This document shows, piece by piece, positions 1 through 11,219 of a stretch of 64,000 nt of DNA (position 1 is its first letter; the number at the start of each line of letters is the position of its first letter). Position numbers and translations under genes: made by a program. Source of the DNA: Clostridia bacterium (GTDB lineage Bacteria > Bacillota > Clostridia > Oscillospirales > CAG-272); NCBI GenBank assembly GCA_017937845.1, contig JAGBCV010000026.1:21323-85322 (forward strand). The letters run 5' to 3'. The notes below the pieces were generated by a model. It had not been told where the DNA came from and did not search any database. It was given only the letters and a program-made list of their open reading frames with translations.

Positions 1-7
1 GTTGCAT
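1..7 (-). CDS. start of a gene that leaves the window on the left (partial)
   Basis: On the minus strand an ATG lies at 7-5, preceded with an 8-base spacing by the ribosome binding site GAAAGGA at about 16-22. Only two codons (Met-Gln) are inside the window, so the product cannot be named. It would follow recX in the same direction, about 290 bases downstream of the recX stop and beyond two repeat elements. Confidence 0.45.
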
Positions 8-70
8 ATATATCTTCCTTTCTTCCCCGATACACGGGGGTATATAGTCGAAAAATTGGGGAGTTTGTAA

Positions 71-199
71 GGCTCCCTTGTGTAAAGGGAGCTGTTGAGC
101 GTCAGCGAAACTGAGGGATTGGTAAATAAAACTTTAGCTGATACCACCAATCCCTCCGTCAAGACTTCGTCTTGCCACCTCCCTTTACACAAGGGAGGC
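71..199. mobile_element. 129-bp MITE with DUF559-element ends
   Basis: The ends are GGCTCCCTTGTGTAAAGGGA on the left and the matching inverted sequence on the right. Each end carries its own small hairpins, including TCAAGACTTCGTCTTG-like on the right. About 25 bases of unrelated DNA lie between them. Both ends match the two terminal repeats of the DUF559 unit at 17593-18039, but in the opposite orientation. It is therefore a miniature, gene-less derivative that would need functions supplied in trans. Confidence 0.8.
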
Positions 200-205
200 T
201 TTTCG

Positions 206-299
206 GATAGCGGGTGATGAGGTGTTTGCGTATGAATTTTTACACCTCATCCACCATTTTGCATGGCAAAACGGTCCCCTCTCCCCTGGAGGGGAAGGC
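206..299. repeat. second-type MITE remnant (GATGAGGTG family)
   Basis: It contains GCGGGTGATGAGGTG, then ACACCTCATCC as its inverted partner, then a CCCCTCTCCCCTGGAGGGG hairpin. The same arrangement occurs at 5285-5471. This copy lacks the left outer hairpin. It abuts the recX stop codon. Positions 8-70 between the partial gene and the first MITE hold nothing else recognisable. Confidence 0.6.
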
Positions 300-956
300 T
301 TATTCCTCATCCCTCAAAAGCTCCTTGGCGTTCTTGATATCGTCATACGAAAAGCCATATCGCATGAGAGATGCAATGATCTTATTTTTTGCCTCTTTTT
401 GCTCAAAAACGGCGATTCCACCCATATTTTTGAGTCTTTTTGCGCAAATTTCCGCAAAATCCACGTCCAGCGTATCAAGCGCGGAAGAAATCGCGTCAGA
501 TTCAAAGCCTTTTGCAAAAAGCTCCTTTTTTATGCGATTTTTGCCGTAAAATTTACGATTTGCGAGGTTTTCGGCGTAAATTTCCGCATCGTCGTATTCT
601 CGGATATATCCGCGCAAGGCGAGAAATTCCGCAGCCTCCTCCGCGATATCGGCGGGGTATCCCTTGCGCGTGAGCTTCTGCTTCATGGCGCGCTTGGTGC
701 TTTTGGAATACCCAAGCAGGGAAATGCCCTTTTTGATGGCGGAATGAAGCTTCATGGAGCGCAAAACGGCATCGCAGGTCTTGCGGTCGATCTCGAAGAT
801 CGTACCGATGCGCGAGCCAAAGCCGAGCTCCCCGAGCATCGATGCCGAAACGAGCCCCTTGATGGTCTGCGTTTGCTCGCCGCTTCGCAGTTCTATGGAT
901 ATCTCCGCTTCCGCGCCGTCTGCGACAGCGCGGATCCCATATACGGTGATATTCAT
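300..956 (-). CDS. recX: RecX, regulator of RecA
   Basis: A 218-residue protein with the tandem three-helix repeats typical of RecX; recognisable stretches are near residues 95-115 (RKGYPADIAEEAAEFL) and 130-150 (FYGKNRIKKELFAKG). RecX proteins cap or destabilise RecA filaments and inhibit RecA ATPase and strand exchange. The N-terminal ~60 residues are a less conserved extension, as in other Firmicute RecX. The start codon lies three bases after the recA stop and has no strong Shine-Dalgarno of its own, so translation is probably coupled to recA. Both genes read from the recA promoter. Confident by sequence and by synteny. Confidence 0.9.
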   Translation of the reverse strand: MNITVYGIRAVADGAEAEISIELRSGEQTQTIKGLVSASMLGELGFGSRIGTIFEIDRKTCDAVLRSMKLHSAIKKGISLLGYSKSTKRAMKQKLTRKGYPADIAEEAAEFLALRGYIREYDDAEIYAENLANRKFYGKNRIKKELFAKGFESDAISSALDTLDVDFAEICAKRLKNMGGIAVFEQKEAKNKIIASLMRYGFSYDDIKNAKELLRDEE

Positions 957-959
957 GGT

Positions 960-2099
960 TTAATCGTCGTTTTCGATGTCGAGAAGACGGATATCGAAAT
1001 CGTCGCCCTCGCCCGAGTCGCCGCCGTCATCGTCTTCGTCAAGAGAATATGCTTCGCCTGCACTGAGGTCAAGCTCGTCACCCTTTGCCTTGATCTTATT
1101 TTCAAGCTCCTTCATCAGCGCGTCGTTGCCTGCAATGGCTTTTCTTGCGTTATCCTTACCCTGCGCGAGCTTTTCGCCGTTATAAGAGAACCAAGAACCG
1201 CTCTTCTGAACGAGTCCGAGCTCGATGGCGATATCCACGATCTCGCCCGCCTTAGAGATACCCTTGCCGTAGAGAATATCAAATTCCGCAACACGGAAAG
1301 GAGGCGCGACCTTATTTTTTACGACCTTACATTTCACACGGCTACCGTAGACCTCGTCGCCCTGCTTGAGGTTTTCGACCTTACGCACGTCGATACGAAC
1401 AGAGGAATAGAATTTCAGCGCTCTGCCGCCGGGGGTGGTCTCGGGGTTGCCGTACATCACGCCAACCTTTTCACGAAGCTGGTTGATGAAGATAACGACG
1501 CAATTCGTCTTCGAGATCGAGCCGGAGAGCTTACGAAGCGCTTGGCTCATAAGTCTTGCCTGCAAGCCGACGTGAGAAGAGCCCATATCGCCGTCGATCT
1601 CCTGCTGAGGAACGAGCGCGGCAACGGAGTCCACGACGACGACGTCGATGGCACCCGAACGAACGAGCGCATCTGTGATCTCAAGCGCCTGTTCACCGCT
1701 GTCGGGCTGGGAAACGAGAAGATTATCGATATTCACACCGAGCGCTTTTGCATAAACGGGGTCGAGCGCGTGTTCTGCATCGATGAACGCCGCTTCACCG
1801 CCGAGCTTCTGTACCTCTGCCGCGATATGGAGCGCAACGGTCGTTTTACCCGAGGATTCAGGACCAAAAATTTCTACGATTCGACCGCGCGGAACACCGC
1901 CGATACCGAGCGCAAGGTCAAGAGTGAGAGAACCTGTGGGGATACCCTCCACGTTCATATGCGCGTTTTCGCCAAGCTTCATGATGGTACCCTTGCCGAA
2001 ATCCTTTTCGATCTGAGAAAGTGCGGTTGCCAGCGCCTTTTTCTTATCCTCTGCGGAAACGGGTGCGACAACGGCGTTCTTTTTCTTTTTTTCTGCCAT
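960..2099 (-). CDS. recA: RecA recombinase
   Basis: 379 residues. RecA forms filaments on single-stranded DNA, catalyses strand exchange and triggers LexA self-cleavage. Visible landmarks are the Walker A loop GPESSGKT (79-86), the [15 protein letters not shown] segment, the loop with [20 protein letters not shown], and an acidic C-terminal tail rich in Asp and Glu. The N-terminus carries a Lys run. The start has an AAAGGA ribosome binding site. A LexA-like palindrome and a hairpin lie 35-70 bases upstream. It is followed at three bases by recX. Position next to gyrA is unlike B. subtilis, where recA is far from oriC. Confidence 0.98.
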   Translation of the reverse strand: MAEKKKKNAVVAPVSAEDKKKALATALSQIEKDFGKGTIMKLGENAHMNVEGIPTGSLTLDLALGIGGVPRGRIVEIFGPESSGKTTVALHIAAEVQKLGGEAAFIDAEHALDPVYAKALGVNIDNLLVSQPDSGEQALEITDALVRSGAIDVVVVDSVAALVPQQEIDGDMGSSHVGLQARLMSQALRKLSGSISKTNCVVIFINQLREKVGVMYGNPETTPGGRALKFYSSVRIDVRKVENLKQGDEVYGSRVKCKVVKNKVAPPFRVAEFDILYGKGISKAGEIVDIAIELGLVQKSGSWFSYNGEKLAQGKDNARKAIAGNDALMKELENKIKAKGDELDLSAGEAYSLDEDDDGGDSGEGDDFDIRLLDIENDD

Positions 2100-2133
2100 A
2101 TTGATAGATTTCCTTTCTTTTTTTCAAAAAATA

Positions 2134-2170
2134 AAACAAATGTTTGTTATATTCCCATGCTTGGGAATAT
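2134..2170 (-). promoter_or_regulatory. candidate SOS operator and hairpin upstream of recA
   Basis: 2134-2145 reads AAACAAATGTTT, an AAAC-N4-GTTT palindrome one symmetric step from the Firmicute LexA box GAAC-N4-GTTC. At 2149-2170 there is a perfect 9-base inverted repeat, ATATTCCCA with loop TGCT. Both lie within 75 bases of the recA start. A LexA role is inferred from position and similarity only. Confidence 0.4.
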
Positions 2171-2206
2171 GGGGGATATATATTAGACTTATTCGCATAT
2201 ATCTCG

Positions 2207-2330
2207 GCGGGATGTGGGCATCCCGCCCTACCAAGCGCCGTGTCATTCTGAGCGAAGGGCGAAGCCCGAAGTCGAAATTTTGCTTGTGCAAAATCGCGTA
2301 GCGGAATCTCGGCGCTCCGCTCAAAATGAC
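2207..2330. repeat. two REP-like palindromes
   Basis: The first (2208-2236) is the hairpin GGCGGGATG ... CATCCCGCC followed by CTAC; the same unit occurs twice inside the transposase gene at 21.7-22.0 kb. The second (2241-2330) starts GTCATTCTGAGCG and ends CGCTCAAAATGAC, with the inner hairpins GGGCGAAGCCC and TTTTGCTTGTGCAAAA; it recurs at 42073-42172. They fill the recA-gyrA gap. No gene is seen here. Confidence 0.7.
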
Positions 2331-2424
2331 CGCGGAAAAAATCTTTATGGAAAGCTCCTACGATTTTTTCTTACGGGCGATTCGTGAATCGTCCCTACCA
2401 AGTTCCCCTAACGTAAAAGCCTTA

Positions 2425-4959
2425 TCAAATCTCATCCTCGTCTGCGATGGGGAAGCTTTCAACCGTTACAGGCTCGTTTTTGTGTTCGGCAGCGAGCGCT
2501 TCGATCTCTGCTTCTTCCTCCTCGTCGGATTTCACCGCGGTAAAGCTGATGATCTTTGCATCGCCCGAAAGACGCATGATGATAACACCCGAGGTATTAT
2601 TGCCCTCGTAAACGGGGATACCCGAAACGGGAGTACGGATCATCGTACCGTCGTTCGTGATGATCATGATATCATCGTTTTCACCGACAGCGGCAATGCC
2701 TGCAAGCGCACCTGTTTTATCACTGGTCTTCTGGCAAATTACGCCCTTTGTGCCACGGTTGCGAGCGTTATAGGTATCGAAATCGTTTCGTTTGCCATAA
2801 CCCTTTTCGGTCAGCGTAATGAGTTTTTTCTTATCATCGACAACGGCAACGCCGACAACGTAATCGCCGTCGTTCATCTTGATACCGCGTACACCGCGCG
2901 CGGCGCGACCCATAACGCGGGCATCGCCCTCCTTGAAGCGGACGGCTCTGCCGTCGTGGGTGGCGATGACGATCTCATCCTCACCCGTGGTATGCTTGAC
3001 GTAAACGAGCTCGTCACCCTCGTCAAGGTCAATGGCGATCTTACCGCCCTTGCGCTGATATTCAAAATCCTTGACGTTGACACGCTTGACGACACCGTTT
3101 TTCGTTACCATCACGAAATATTCATCTTCTTCAAAGCCCGCGATGGAGATGACGGATGTGACCTTTTCGTTTTCGTTCAGATCGATGACGTTGACGATAT
3201 TCGTACCCTTTGCCGTACGGGACGCTTCGGGAATCATATACGCCTTTTTCATGTATACTCTGCCCATGTTGGTGAACATGAGGAGATAGCTGTGTGAATG
3301 GACGACCATGACGTTTTCCACGAAATCTTCTTCCTTGGTGGTCATACCGATGATGCCCTTGCCGCCGCGCTTCTGTGCGGTATAGGTATCCGCGGGCGCA
3401 CGCTTGATATAGCCTGCGTTCGTCATGGTGATGACGCAATCGTGCTTATCGATGAGGTCTTCATCGATGATATCGTCGATCGCGCCTGCGATCTCGGTGC
3501 GTCTGCCGTCTGCAAATTTTTCCTTGATGGCAAGAAGGTCTGCTTCGATGACTTCCTTGACCTTGTTTTCATCGGCAAGGATCGCTTCCAGTTCCGCGAT
3601 AAGTGCGAGCTTTGCGGCAAGCTCTTCTTCGATTTTCAGTCTTTCAAGACCGGCAAGGCTACCAAGGGTCATATCGACGATTGCCTGTGCTTGAATCTGT
3701 GTAAGACCAAAGCGCGCCACGAGCGCATCTCTTGCGTCCTGCTTCGAGGAGCTTCTGCGAATGGTATTGATGATTTCATCGATGGCATCAAGCGCCATTT
3801 TCAGACCTTCCAAAATATGCACTCTTGCACGTGTCTTGTCAAGGTCGTATCTCGTTCTGCGGCGGATCACGTCCTCTTGATGCTGGATATAATGATAAAG
3901 GATCTCACGAAGACCGAGGACCTTGGGTTCGCCGTTTACAAGTGCGATCATATTGACCGCGCAGGTATCCTGAAGCTGTGTATATTTATAAAGCTGATTG
4001 AGGATCACTTGACCGTTGGCATCTCGGCGGTATTCGATGACGATCTTCATACCTGCCTTGCCGGATTCATCGCGCAGAGCGGTAATGCCCTCCACGCGCT
4101 TATCCTTGACGAGATCGGCAATGGATTCCACAAGCATGCTCTTATTGACCTGATAGGGAATCTCCGTAACAACGATACGGTGCTTCTTTTCATCAACTTC
4201 CGCTCTTGCGCGAACGATGATTCTGCCCTTACCTGTGAGATAAGACTGATAAATACCCGAAGTACCACAAATAATAGCAGAGGTCGGGAAATCGGGACCC
4301 TTGATAAAGTTCATAAGGTCGGAAACGGTCGCGTCCGGATGCTTCATGAAATAGATCGTACCGTCGATGACCTCTCCGAGGTTATGCGGCGGGACGTTTG
4401 TCGCCATACCGACCGCGATACCGACAGAGCCGTTTACAAGGAGATTCGGGAAACGGGAGGGAAGCACGCGAGGCTCTTTACGGCTGTTATCAAAGTTCGG
4501 GTCATAGTCCACGACCTCTTTTTCGATATCCGTGAGCATTTCGTTTGCGAGCTTGGACATTCTCGCTTCCGTATAACGGTAAGCCGCCGCACCGTCGCCG
4601 TCGACGTTACCGAAGTTACCGTGTCCGTCCACGAGCGTATAACGCATATTAAAGGGCTGTGCCAAGCGCACCATGGCATCGTAGACCGATGCGTCACCGT
4701 GCGGATGATATCTGCCAAGCACATTACCGACCGTCGTTGCCGACTTGCAGAACGGCTTATCATACGTAAGCTTTTCTTCATACATGGAGTACAAAATACG
4801 TCTGTGAACCGGCTTCAGACCGTCACGAACGTCGGGAAGCGCACGCGCAACGATGACGCTCATTGCATATTCAATGAACGCGGTCTGCACACGTTTTCCC
4901 ATTTCGATATCCACGATTTTTTGATTTGCATAAGAATAATCTTTATCTTTGTTTTCCAT
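2425..4959 (-). CDS. gyrA: DNA gyrase subunit A
   Basis: 844 residues, the usual length. GyrA is the breakage-reunion subunit of gyrase, which introduces negative supercoils with GyrB. The catalytic tyrosine is Tyr129 in AAAYRYTEARMS. The quinolone-resistance region reads YHPHGDASVYD (84-94), with Ala90 where E. coli has Ser83. The C-terminal beta-pinwheel begins around residue 500 and carries the GyrA box QKRGGKG, which distinguishes gyrase from topoisomerase IV ParC. It lies downstream of gyrB on the same strand, but separated by about 620 bases of repeat DNA, so it may use its own promoter. Confidence 0.97.
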   Translation of the reverse strand: MENKDKDYSYANQKIVDIEMGKRVQTAFIEYAMSVIVARALPDVRDGLKPVHRRILYSMYEEKLTYDKPFCKSATTVGNVLGRYHPHGDASVYDAMVRLAQPFNMRYTLVDGHGNFGNVDGDGAAAYRYTEARMSKLANEMLTDIEKEVVDYDPNFDNSRKEPRVLPSRFPNLLVNGSVGIAVGMATNVPPHNLGEVIDGTIYFMKHPDATVSDLMNFIKGPDFPTSAIICGTSGIYQSYLTGKGRIIVRARAEVDEKKHRIVVTEIPYQVNKSMLVESIADLVKDKRVEGITALRDESGKAGMKIVIEYRRDANGQVILNQLYKYTQLQDTCAVNMIALVNGEPKVLGLREILYHYIQHQEDVIRRRTRYDLDKTRARVHILEGLKMALDAIDEIINTIRRSSSKQDARDALVARFGLTQIQAQAIVDMTLGSLAGLERLKIEEELAAKLALIAELEAILADENKVKEVIEADLLAIKEKFADGRRTEIAGAIDDIIDEDLIDKHDCVITMTNAGYIKRAPADTYTAQKRGGKGIIGMTTKEEDFVENVMVVHSHSYLLMFTNMGRVYMKKAYMIPEASRTAKGTNIVNVIDLNENEKVTSVISIAGFEEDEYFVMVTKNGVVKRVNVKDFEYQRKGGKIAIDLDEGDELVYVKHTTGEDEIVIATHDGRAVRFKEGDARVMGRAARGVRGIKMNDGDYVVGVAVVDDKKKLITLTEKGYGKRNDFDTYNARNRGTKGVICQKTSDKTGALAGIAAVGENDDIMIITNDGTMIRTPVSGIPVYEGNNTSGVIIMRLSGDAKIISFTAVKSDEEEEAEIEALAAEHKNEPVTVESFPIADEDEI

Positions 4960-5046
4960 TGATTCAAATTACCTTTCATAGAGTGTTCTTTTCTTTTGTA
5001 AAAAGAAACAAAAACCTTCAACTTTTTTCTTTTTTGAAAAGCCTTC

Positions 5047-5281
5047 CACTTTTTCTTTTTGAAAGAAAAAGTGGCAAAAAGAAGCAAAAAACCTGCGGTT
5101 TTATCGCTTATAGACTTTGAAAGCTCGCTTTCGCGTTCTCCTATCGCCTATTATCCGGCTCAAAGAACGCGGTTGAAGCATCGCTTTCGTCCAAGGTCGC
5201 GTAATTCATGTAGGCAAAGCTGATAGTTTGCGGGCGTGCTCGCGCTCAGTGAAAAAAGTGCGTATCGAACGTCACTTTTTT
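5047..5281 (-). repeat. structured dispersed repeat, copy G (partial)
   Basis: It begins with the terminal hairpin CTTTTTCTTTTTGAAAGAAAAAG and runs through the conserved AACCTGCGGTTTTATCGCTT and GTGCTCGCGCTCAGTGAAAA blocks. It then breaks off where other copies have the GGCGC/GCGCC stem. The rest is replaced by the MITE at 5285-5471. The far terminal hairpin survives at 5478-5504. Another similar hairpin lies just to the left (5020-5046). Confidence 0.8.
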
Positions 5282-5284
5282 AGG

Positions 5285-5471
5285 GCTTCCCCTTGAGGGG
5301 AAGCTCCCGCGCAAGCGGGTGATGAGGTGTTGTTGTTTTTTTACACCTCATCCGTCTTTTGCTTCGCAAAATCCACCTTTCTCACTACGGTTCGGTCACG
5401 GCTCGGCTCTGACAGCCGTTCAGGCTGTCATTCACTACCTCGCCGTCGCTTTGCTCCCCTCAAGGGGAAGT
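5285..5471. repeat. second-type MITE inserted in repeat copy G
   Basis: The outer inverted repeats are GCTTCCCCTTGAGGGGAAGC-like on both sides (CTCCCCTCAAGGGGAAG on the right). Inner inverted repeats are CCCGCGCAAGCGGG and GATGAGGTG/CACCTCATC. Inner hairpins TTTGCTTCGCAAA and CTGACAGCCGTTCAGGCTGTCA follow. No coding potential. The nested position shows it arrived after the dispersed repeat. Confidence 0.7.
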
Positions 5472-5583
5472 CTAACTTTTTCTTTCAAAAAGAAAAAGTT
5501 GAGAAGCATTGAGAAGCAAAGAAAAAATTTATATTTTATCTAAAAATATCACATAAAACCGCTGAAAATAAATGAAAAATCCA

Positions 5584-7814
<2,231 letters not shown>

Positions 7815-7906
7815 AATACGTCCAACCATTTTTTTCGCAGGAGAGAGGCTCACCGCTCCTCTTTAGGGAGAAGCAAGCATCTCTCCTGTGAAGATTTATT
7901 TTTTTC

Positions 7907-8257
7907 TTAAAAGCTCATGACGACCGCGACCAAAATATCCAAAGCCGTCAAAACGGATAAAACGCAAAAAAGCGTAAAAAATGCGGTTTTTTTGCCGTTT
8001 TTCATCTGTTTTTGCACGAAAAACGTGAAAAATGCGGCAAGTGCGCTTGCGGACGCGGCAAAGATCGAAGCGAGCATTTCCGTCAGATATACAAACGCAA
8101 AAGCAAAGAGCTCACCACCCGGAAGAACGTCATTTCCGACGGAGGTATCCGAAAAAATCACGGAGAGCCCCATCGATATCGCCGTAAGCGAAGTCAGAAT
8201 GGCAATGACTGAAAGAACGATGGCGATATAAAAGCGCATGGTTTCTTTTTTCATCAT
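7907..8257 (-). CDS. small three-helix membrane protein, unknown function
   Basis: 116 residues starting MMKKETMRFY, with AAGGGAG eight bases before the ATG. Three hydrophobic segments are visible: roughly residues 8-35 (IAIVLSVIAILTSLTAIS), 48-80 (LFAFAFVYLTEMLASIFA) and 92-115 (AFFTLFCVLSVLTALDIL). I recognise no family. It sits between recF and remB, a place normally without a gene in Bacillus, and directly beside a dispersed repeat copy, so it may be a lineage-specific arrival. The open frame extends upstream into the repeat, but that part is not coding. Confidence 0.65.
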   Translation of the reverse strand: MMKKETMRFYIAIVLSVIAILTSLTAISMGLSVIFSDTSVGNDVLPGGELFAFAFVYLTEMLASIFAASASALAAFFTFFVQKQMKNGKKTAFFTLFCVLSVLTALDILVAVVMSF

Positions 8258-8319
8258 GTGAGTACTCCCTTGTATATTTTTCTTTTTTGGTAGGGGACGG
8301 CACCTTTGACATCCCGAAG

Positions 8320-8776
8320 AACGTGTACTTTTCTTGTGCAAAACAAGAAAAGTACCAAAAGAAATTTGCAAGCGTTCCGCTTGACCGAAGTGCGAATGTT
8401 GAGTCTTAGCGAAATCGGCTCCCCGCACGGATTTTGCATAAACAAGTTTATGCAACCCTACGGGGGCGTCCCCTCCGGGACATCACGGCGGAACAACCGC
8501 CGATGTGTAGCAACATCTGAAATTCATGTTTGACGGCGCTTTAGCGCCGTTCGGCAAGCGCTTTTTTCACTGAGCGCGAGCACGCCCGCAAACTATCAGC
8601 TTTGCCTACATGAATTACGCGACCTTGGACGAAAGCGACGTTTCAACCGCGTTCTTTGAGCCGGATAATAGGCGATAGGAGAACGCGACAGCGAGCTTTC
8701 AGAGTCTATAAGCGATAAAACCGCAGGTTTTTTGCTTCTTTTTTGCAACTTTTTTCTTTCAAAAAGAAAAAAGTTG
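8320..8776 (+). repeat. structured dispersed repeat, copy A
   Basis: It runs from the GTACTTTTCTTG/CAAGAAAAGTAC hairpin through the hairpins at 8434-8455, 8463-8473 and 8535-8548 to the terminal hairpin CTTTTTTCTTTCAAAAAGAAAAAAG. It fills the gap between the membrane protein gene and recF. Stem sequences differ from other copies by paired changes. No gene is supported in it. Confidence 0.85.
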
Positions 8777-8814
8777 AGAAAATATATAACTAAAACGAAA
8801 AAGCAGAAAAGAAA

Positions 8815-9933
8815 TCATCTATATTCGTAATTTCCATTTTCAACGTAAATTTTAAGCGCATTGTTTATTCCCGAAAAATCATTTTCATCGCAAGTCGTAA
8901 TGATCACCTGTCTGTCATGAAGCTCGGAAAGAACGTAATGCTTTCTGTCACGGTCAAGCTCGGAAAGAACATCGTCAAGCAAAAATACGGGATATTCTCC
9001 GCTTTCCTCGCGGGAAATCTCGCCCTCTGCAAGCTTCATCGCAAGCGCGATGCTTCTTTGCTGACCTTGGGAAGCGAAAATCTTCGCATTCATGCCGTTG
9101 AGCTTGATCTCAAAATCATCGCGGTGTGCGCCGCCGATGCTCGAACCGATGATGATCTCTTTTTGAATATCCTTGGAAAATATTCTGCGATAGCGTTTGA
9201 GATTTTCCTCTCTGTCAAAAAGCTCTTCCGTTTCGTTTCCCGCGATATGGGAAAGATAGCAAAACTCAGCCTTTTCATGCCCCTCGGTCATCTCCGAAAG
9301 ATAGCCGTTGACGAGAGAAAAGAGCTTCGTGAGATATTTCGCGCGCACCTCTGTGATATAAGCGGCGTCCTGCGCCAGCTTTTCAGACAAAATCTCCATC
9401 GTGACGGCGAAGGAATCCTTTTGTTTTTCGTAGCCCTTGAGAAGCGCGTTTCGCTGCTCTATGAGCTTTTTATGCTCCATAAGCGCTGAAAGATACGAGC
9501 GGTTGATCTGCGAAATGGCGCTGTCAAGGAAGGTCCTTCTCTGCGCGGGCTCGTCTTTCACGATGGAAAGATGCTCGGGACAGAAAAGCACCGCCTTGAA
9601 ATTGCCGATAAAGCTCGACATCCTGCCGATCTTGATCCCGTTTTTGAACGTTTCCTTGGAAAGGTCACGGAACATACGGTAGGTCATTTTGTTTTCTCTG
9701 ACGGAATCGACGTAAGCGATGCTGACCTGCGCGTGATTTTTATCCGCCTTGATGAGGTCCTTTTCCCTTGCGTGGCGAAAGCTTTTTCCGCTTCCGAAAA
9801 GGTATATGCCCTCGATCACGTTGGTCTTGCCCTGTGCGTTCTTGCCGTAAAGGATATTGATCCCCTTGTCAAAGGAAAAAGGGAAATGCTCAATGTTTCT
9901 GTAATTTTCAAATACAGCGCAATCCAAATACAT
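8815..9933 (-). CDS. recF: RecF recombination mediator
   Basis: 372 residues, usual length. RecF is an SMC-like ATPase that with RecO and RecR loads RecA at single-strand gaps and stalled forks. Walker A is GKNAQGKT (30-37). The ABC signature and Walker B region lie near the C-terminus (SQGQQRSIALAMKLAEG and PVFLLDDVLSELD). The start codon is three bases after the dnaN stop, giving the conserved dnaA-dnaN-recF order, and translation is probably coupled to dnaN. No S4-domain YaaA gene lies between dnaN and recF, unlike B. subtilis. Confidence 0.96.
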   Translation of the reverse strand: MYLDCAVFENYRNIEHFPFSFDKGINILYGKNAQGKTNVIEGIYLFGSGKSFRHAREKDLIKADKNHAQVSIAYVDSVRENKMTYRMFRDLSKETFKNGIKIGRMSSFIGNFKAVLFCPEHLSIVKDEPAQRRTFLDSAISQINRSYLSALMEHKKLIEQRNALLKGYEKQKDSFAVTMEILSEKLAQDAAYITEVRAKYLTKLFSLVNGYLSEMTEGHEKAEFCYLSHIAGNETEELFDREENLKRYRRIFSKDIQKEIIIGSSIGGAHRDDFEIKLNGMNAKIFASQGQQRSIALAMKLAEGEISREESGEYPVFLLDDVLSELDRDRKHYVLSELHDRQVIITTCDENDFSGINNALKIYVENGNYEYR

Positions 9934-9936
9934 AGT

Positions 9937-11115
9937 TTAATCTCTGACTTTGACGGGGAGCGCGAGGTAAAGGAACGAAGAACCGTCCTCGGTTTCGGTC
10001 GCGCCCTCGATGATCATACTCATATAAGCGGAGGTCAGGGAGAATTTCAGCACGTCATCATCTGTTGCGCGCAAAATTTCGATGAGATACTTGCAAGGGA
10101 AGTAGATTTCGATATCCTCGCCCGTTTTTTCGATGGAAAGCTCGTCAAAGAAGTTTCCGGAAACGGAAAGGGCGCTGACACCGAGGATCTGATCTTCAAA
10201 ATGGAAGCGGACCATGCTCTTTGCCTGACCTGCAACACGTTCCTCGGTGACGATGGAAGCGCGCTCGAGTGAGTTTTCAAGAGCGGCGCGTTCGACCTCA
10301 ACGAAGGTCTTGCTTTCCTTGGGAATGAAGCGTCTGTATTCGATATAGGGAACGTCGATCAAACGGCTGAAAAGAACGGCGTCCTTCTCCTCGGAACCGC
10401 ATTTCATGCCGAAATTGAAGAGGGCGTGCTTTCTGGTAAGAGAGAATTTGATGGGGTCGTCCTTATCTTCGAGAAGTCTTTGCAATTCCGCGACGGTCTT
10501 ACCGGGAATGATAAAGCTGATCTCCGTTTCGCCGCCCTTTGTGGTGATGCCCGTATCGATCTTGATATCACGAATGGCAAGGCGGTAGCTGTCACAGCCG
10601 ACGACGACGACGCTTTCCTCCGTGATCTCAAAATAAAGACCCATGAGCGCAGGACGGGTCTCGTCCTGGGAAACGGCAAACATGGTCTGCGCGATGACCT
10701 TTTTGAGGAGCTTCTGCGGAAGCGCGAAGCGTCTGTCGGGGTTCAGCTCGGGCATAGACGGGAAGGTATCGCCCGAAATATAATGGATCTGGAATTTGGA
10801 GCGGCCGCTCGATACGGTCGCCATACCGCTTTCCTCGTCATCCTTGGTTTCGATGGTCACGTCGCTCGGCATATATTTGACGATGCTCGAAAGCTTATTG
10901 CCGTTGACAACGAGCGTACCGCCCTTTTCGACCTTCGCGTCGATCATGATCTTAATGCCTTTTTCAAGGTCGTACGCGCAAAGCTGACATTTTTCCTCGC
11001 CGTAAGTGGTAAGGAGGATACCGTCGATCGCGCCAATGGTCTTTTCCGTCGACACACAGCCGAGAGATTTTGTGATTGCGAGCAAAAGCTCGTCTTTTTT
11101 GAACGTTACTTTCAT
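9937..11115 (-). CDS. dnaN: DNA polymerase III beta clamp
   Basis: 392 residues starting MKVTFKKDELL, chosen because AAAGGTG precedes this ATG at a good distance; the frame is open 57 bases further upstream. The product is the ring-shaped sliding clamp that tethers DNA polymerase III. Three clamp domains can be followed, with landmarks such as VNGNKLSSIVKYMP, QDETRPALMGLYFE and a C-terminal end reading SSFLYLALPVKVRD. The gap to dnaA is 1.4 kb, far longer than usual, because of origin-like sequence and repeat copy B. Confidence 0.97.
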   Translation of the reverse strand: MKVTFKKDELLLAITKSLGCVSTEKTIGAIDGILLTTYGEEKCQLCAYDLEKGIKIMIDAKVEKGGTLVVNGNKLSSIVKYMPSDVTIETKDDEESGMATVSSGRSKFQIHYISGDTFPSMPELNPDRRFALPQKLLKKVIAQTMFAVSQDETRPALMGLYFEITEESVVVVGCDSYRLAIRDIKIDTGITTKGGETEISFIIPGKTVAELQRLLEDKDDPIKFSLTRKHALFNFGMKCGSEEKDAVLFSRLIDVPYIEYRRFIPKESKTFVEVERAALENSLERASIVTEERVAGQAKSMVRFHFEDQILGVSALSVSGNFFDELSIEKTGEDIEIYFPCKYLIEILRATDDDVLKFSLTSAYMSMIIEGATETEDGSSFLYLALPVKVRD

Positions 11116-11219
11116 ATATTCACCTTTCTTGTCCTTTTCTTTGCACCAAGAAAAGGACCAAAAGAAGTGCAAGGGACAAGTCCCTTGACCCTATATGTGC
11201 TGTATTTATTTTTTGAGAT

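Noticed and set aside
222..2186. Long open frames on the plus strand opposite recX/recA, and similar ones opposite gyrA, gyrB, the rhamnosidase (18884-21727) and mnmG
   Set aside because: They are antisense shadows: no SD, no recognisable domain, and the minus- or plus-strand partner is a clear conserved gene.
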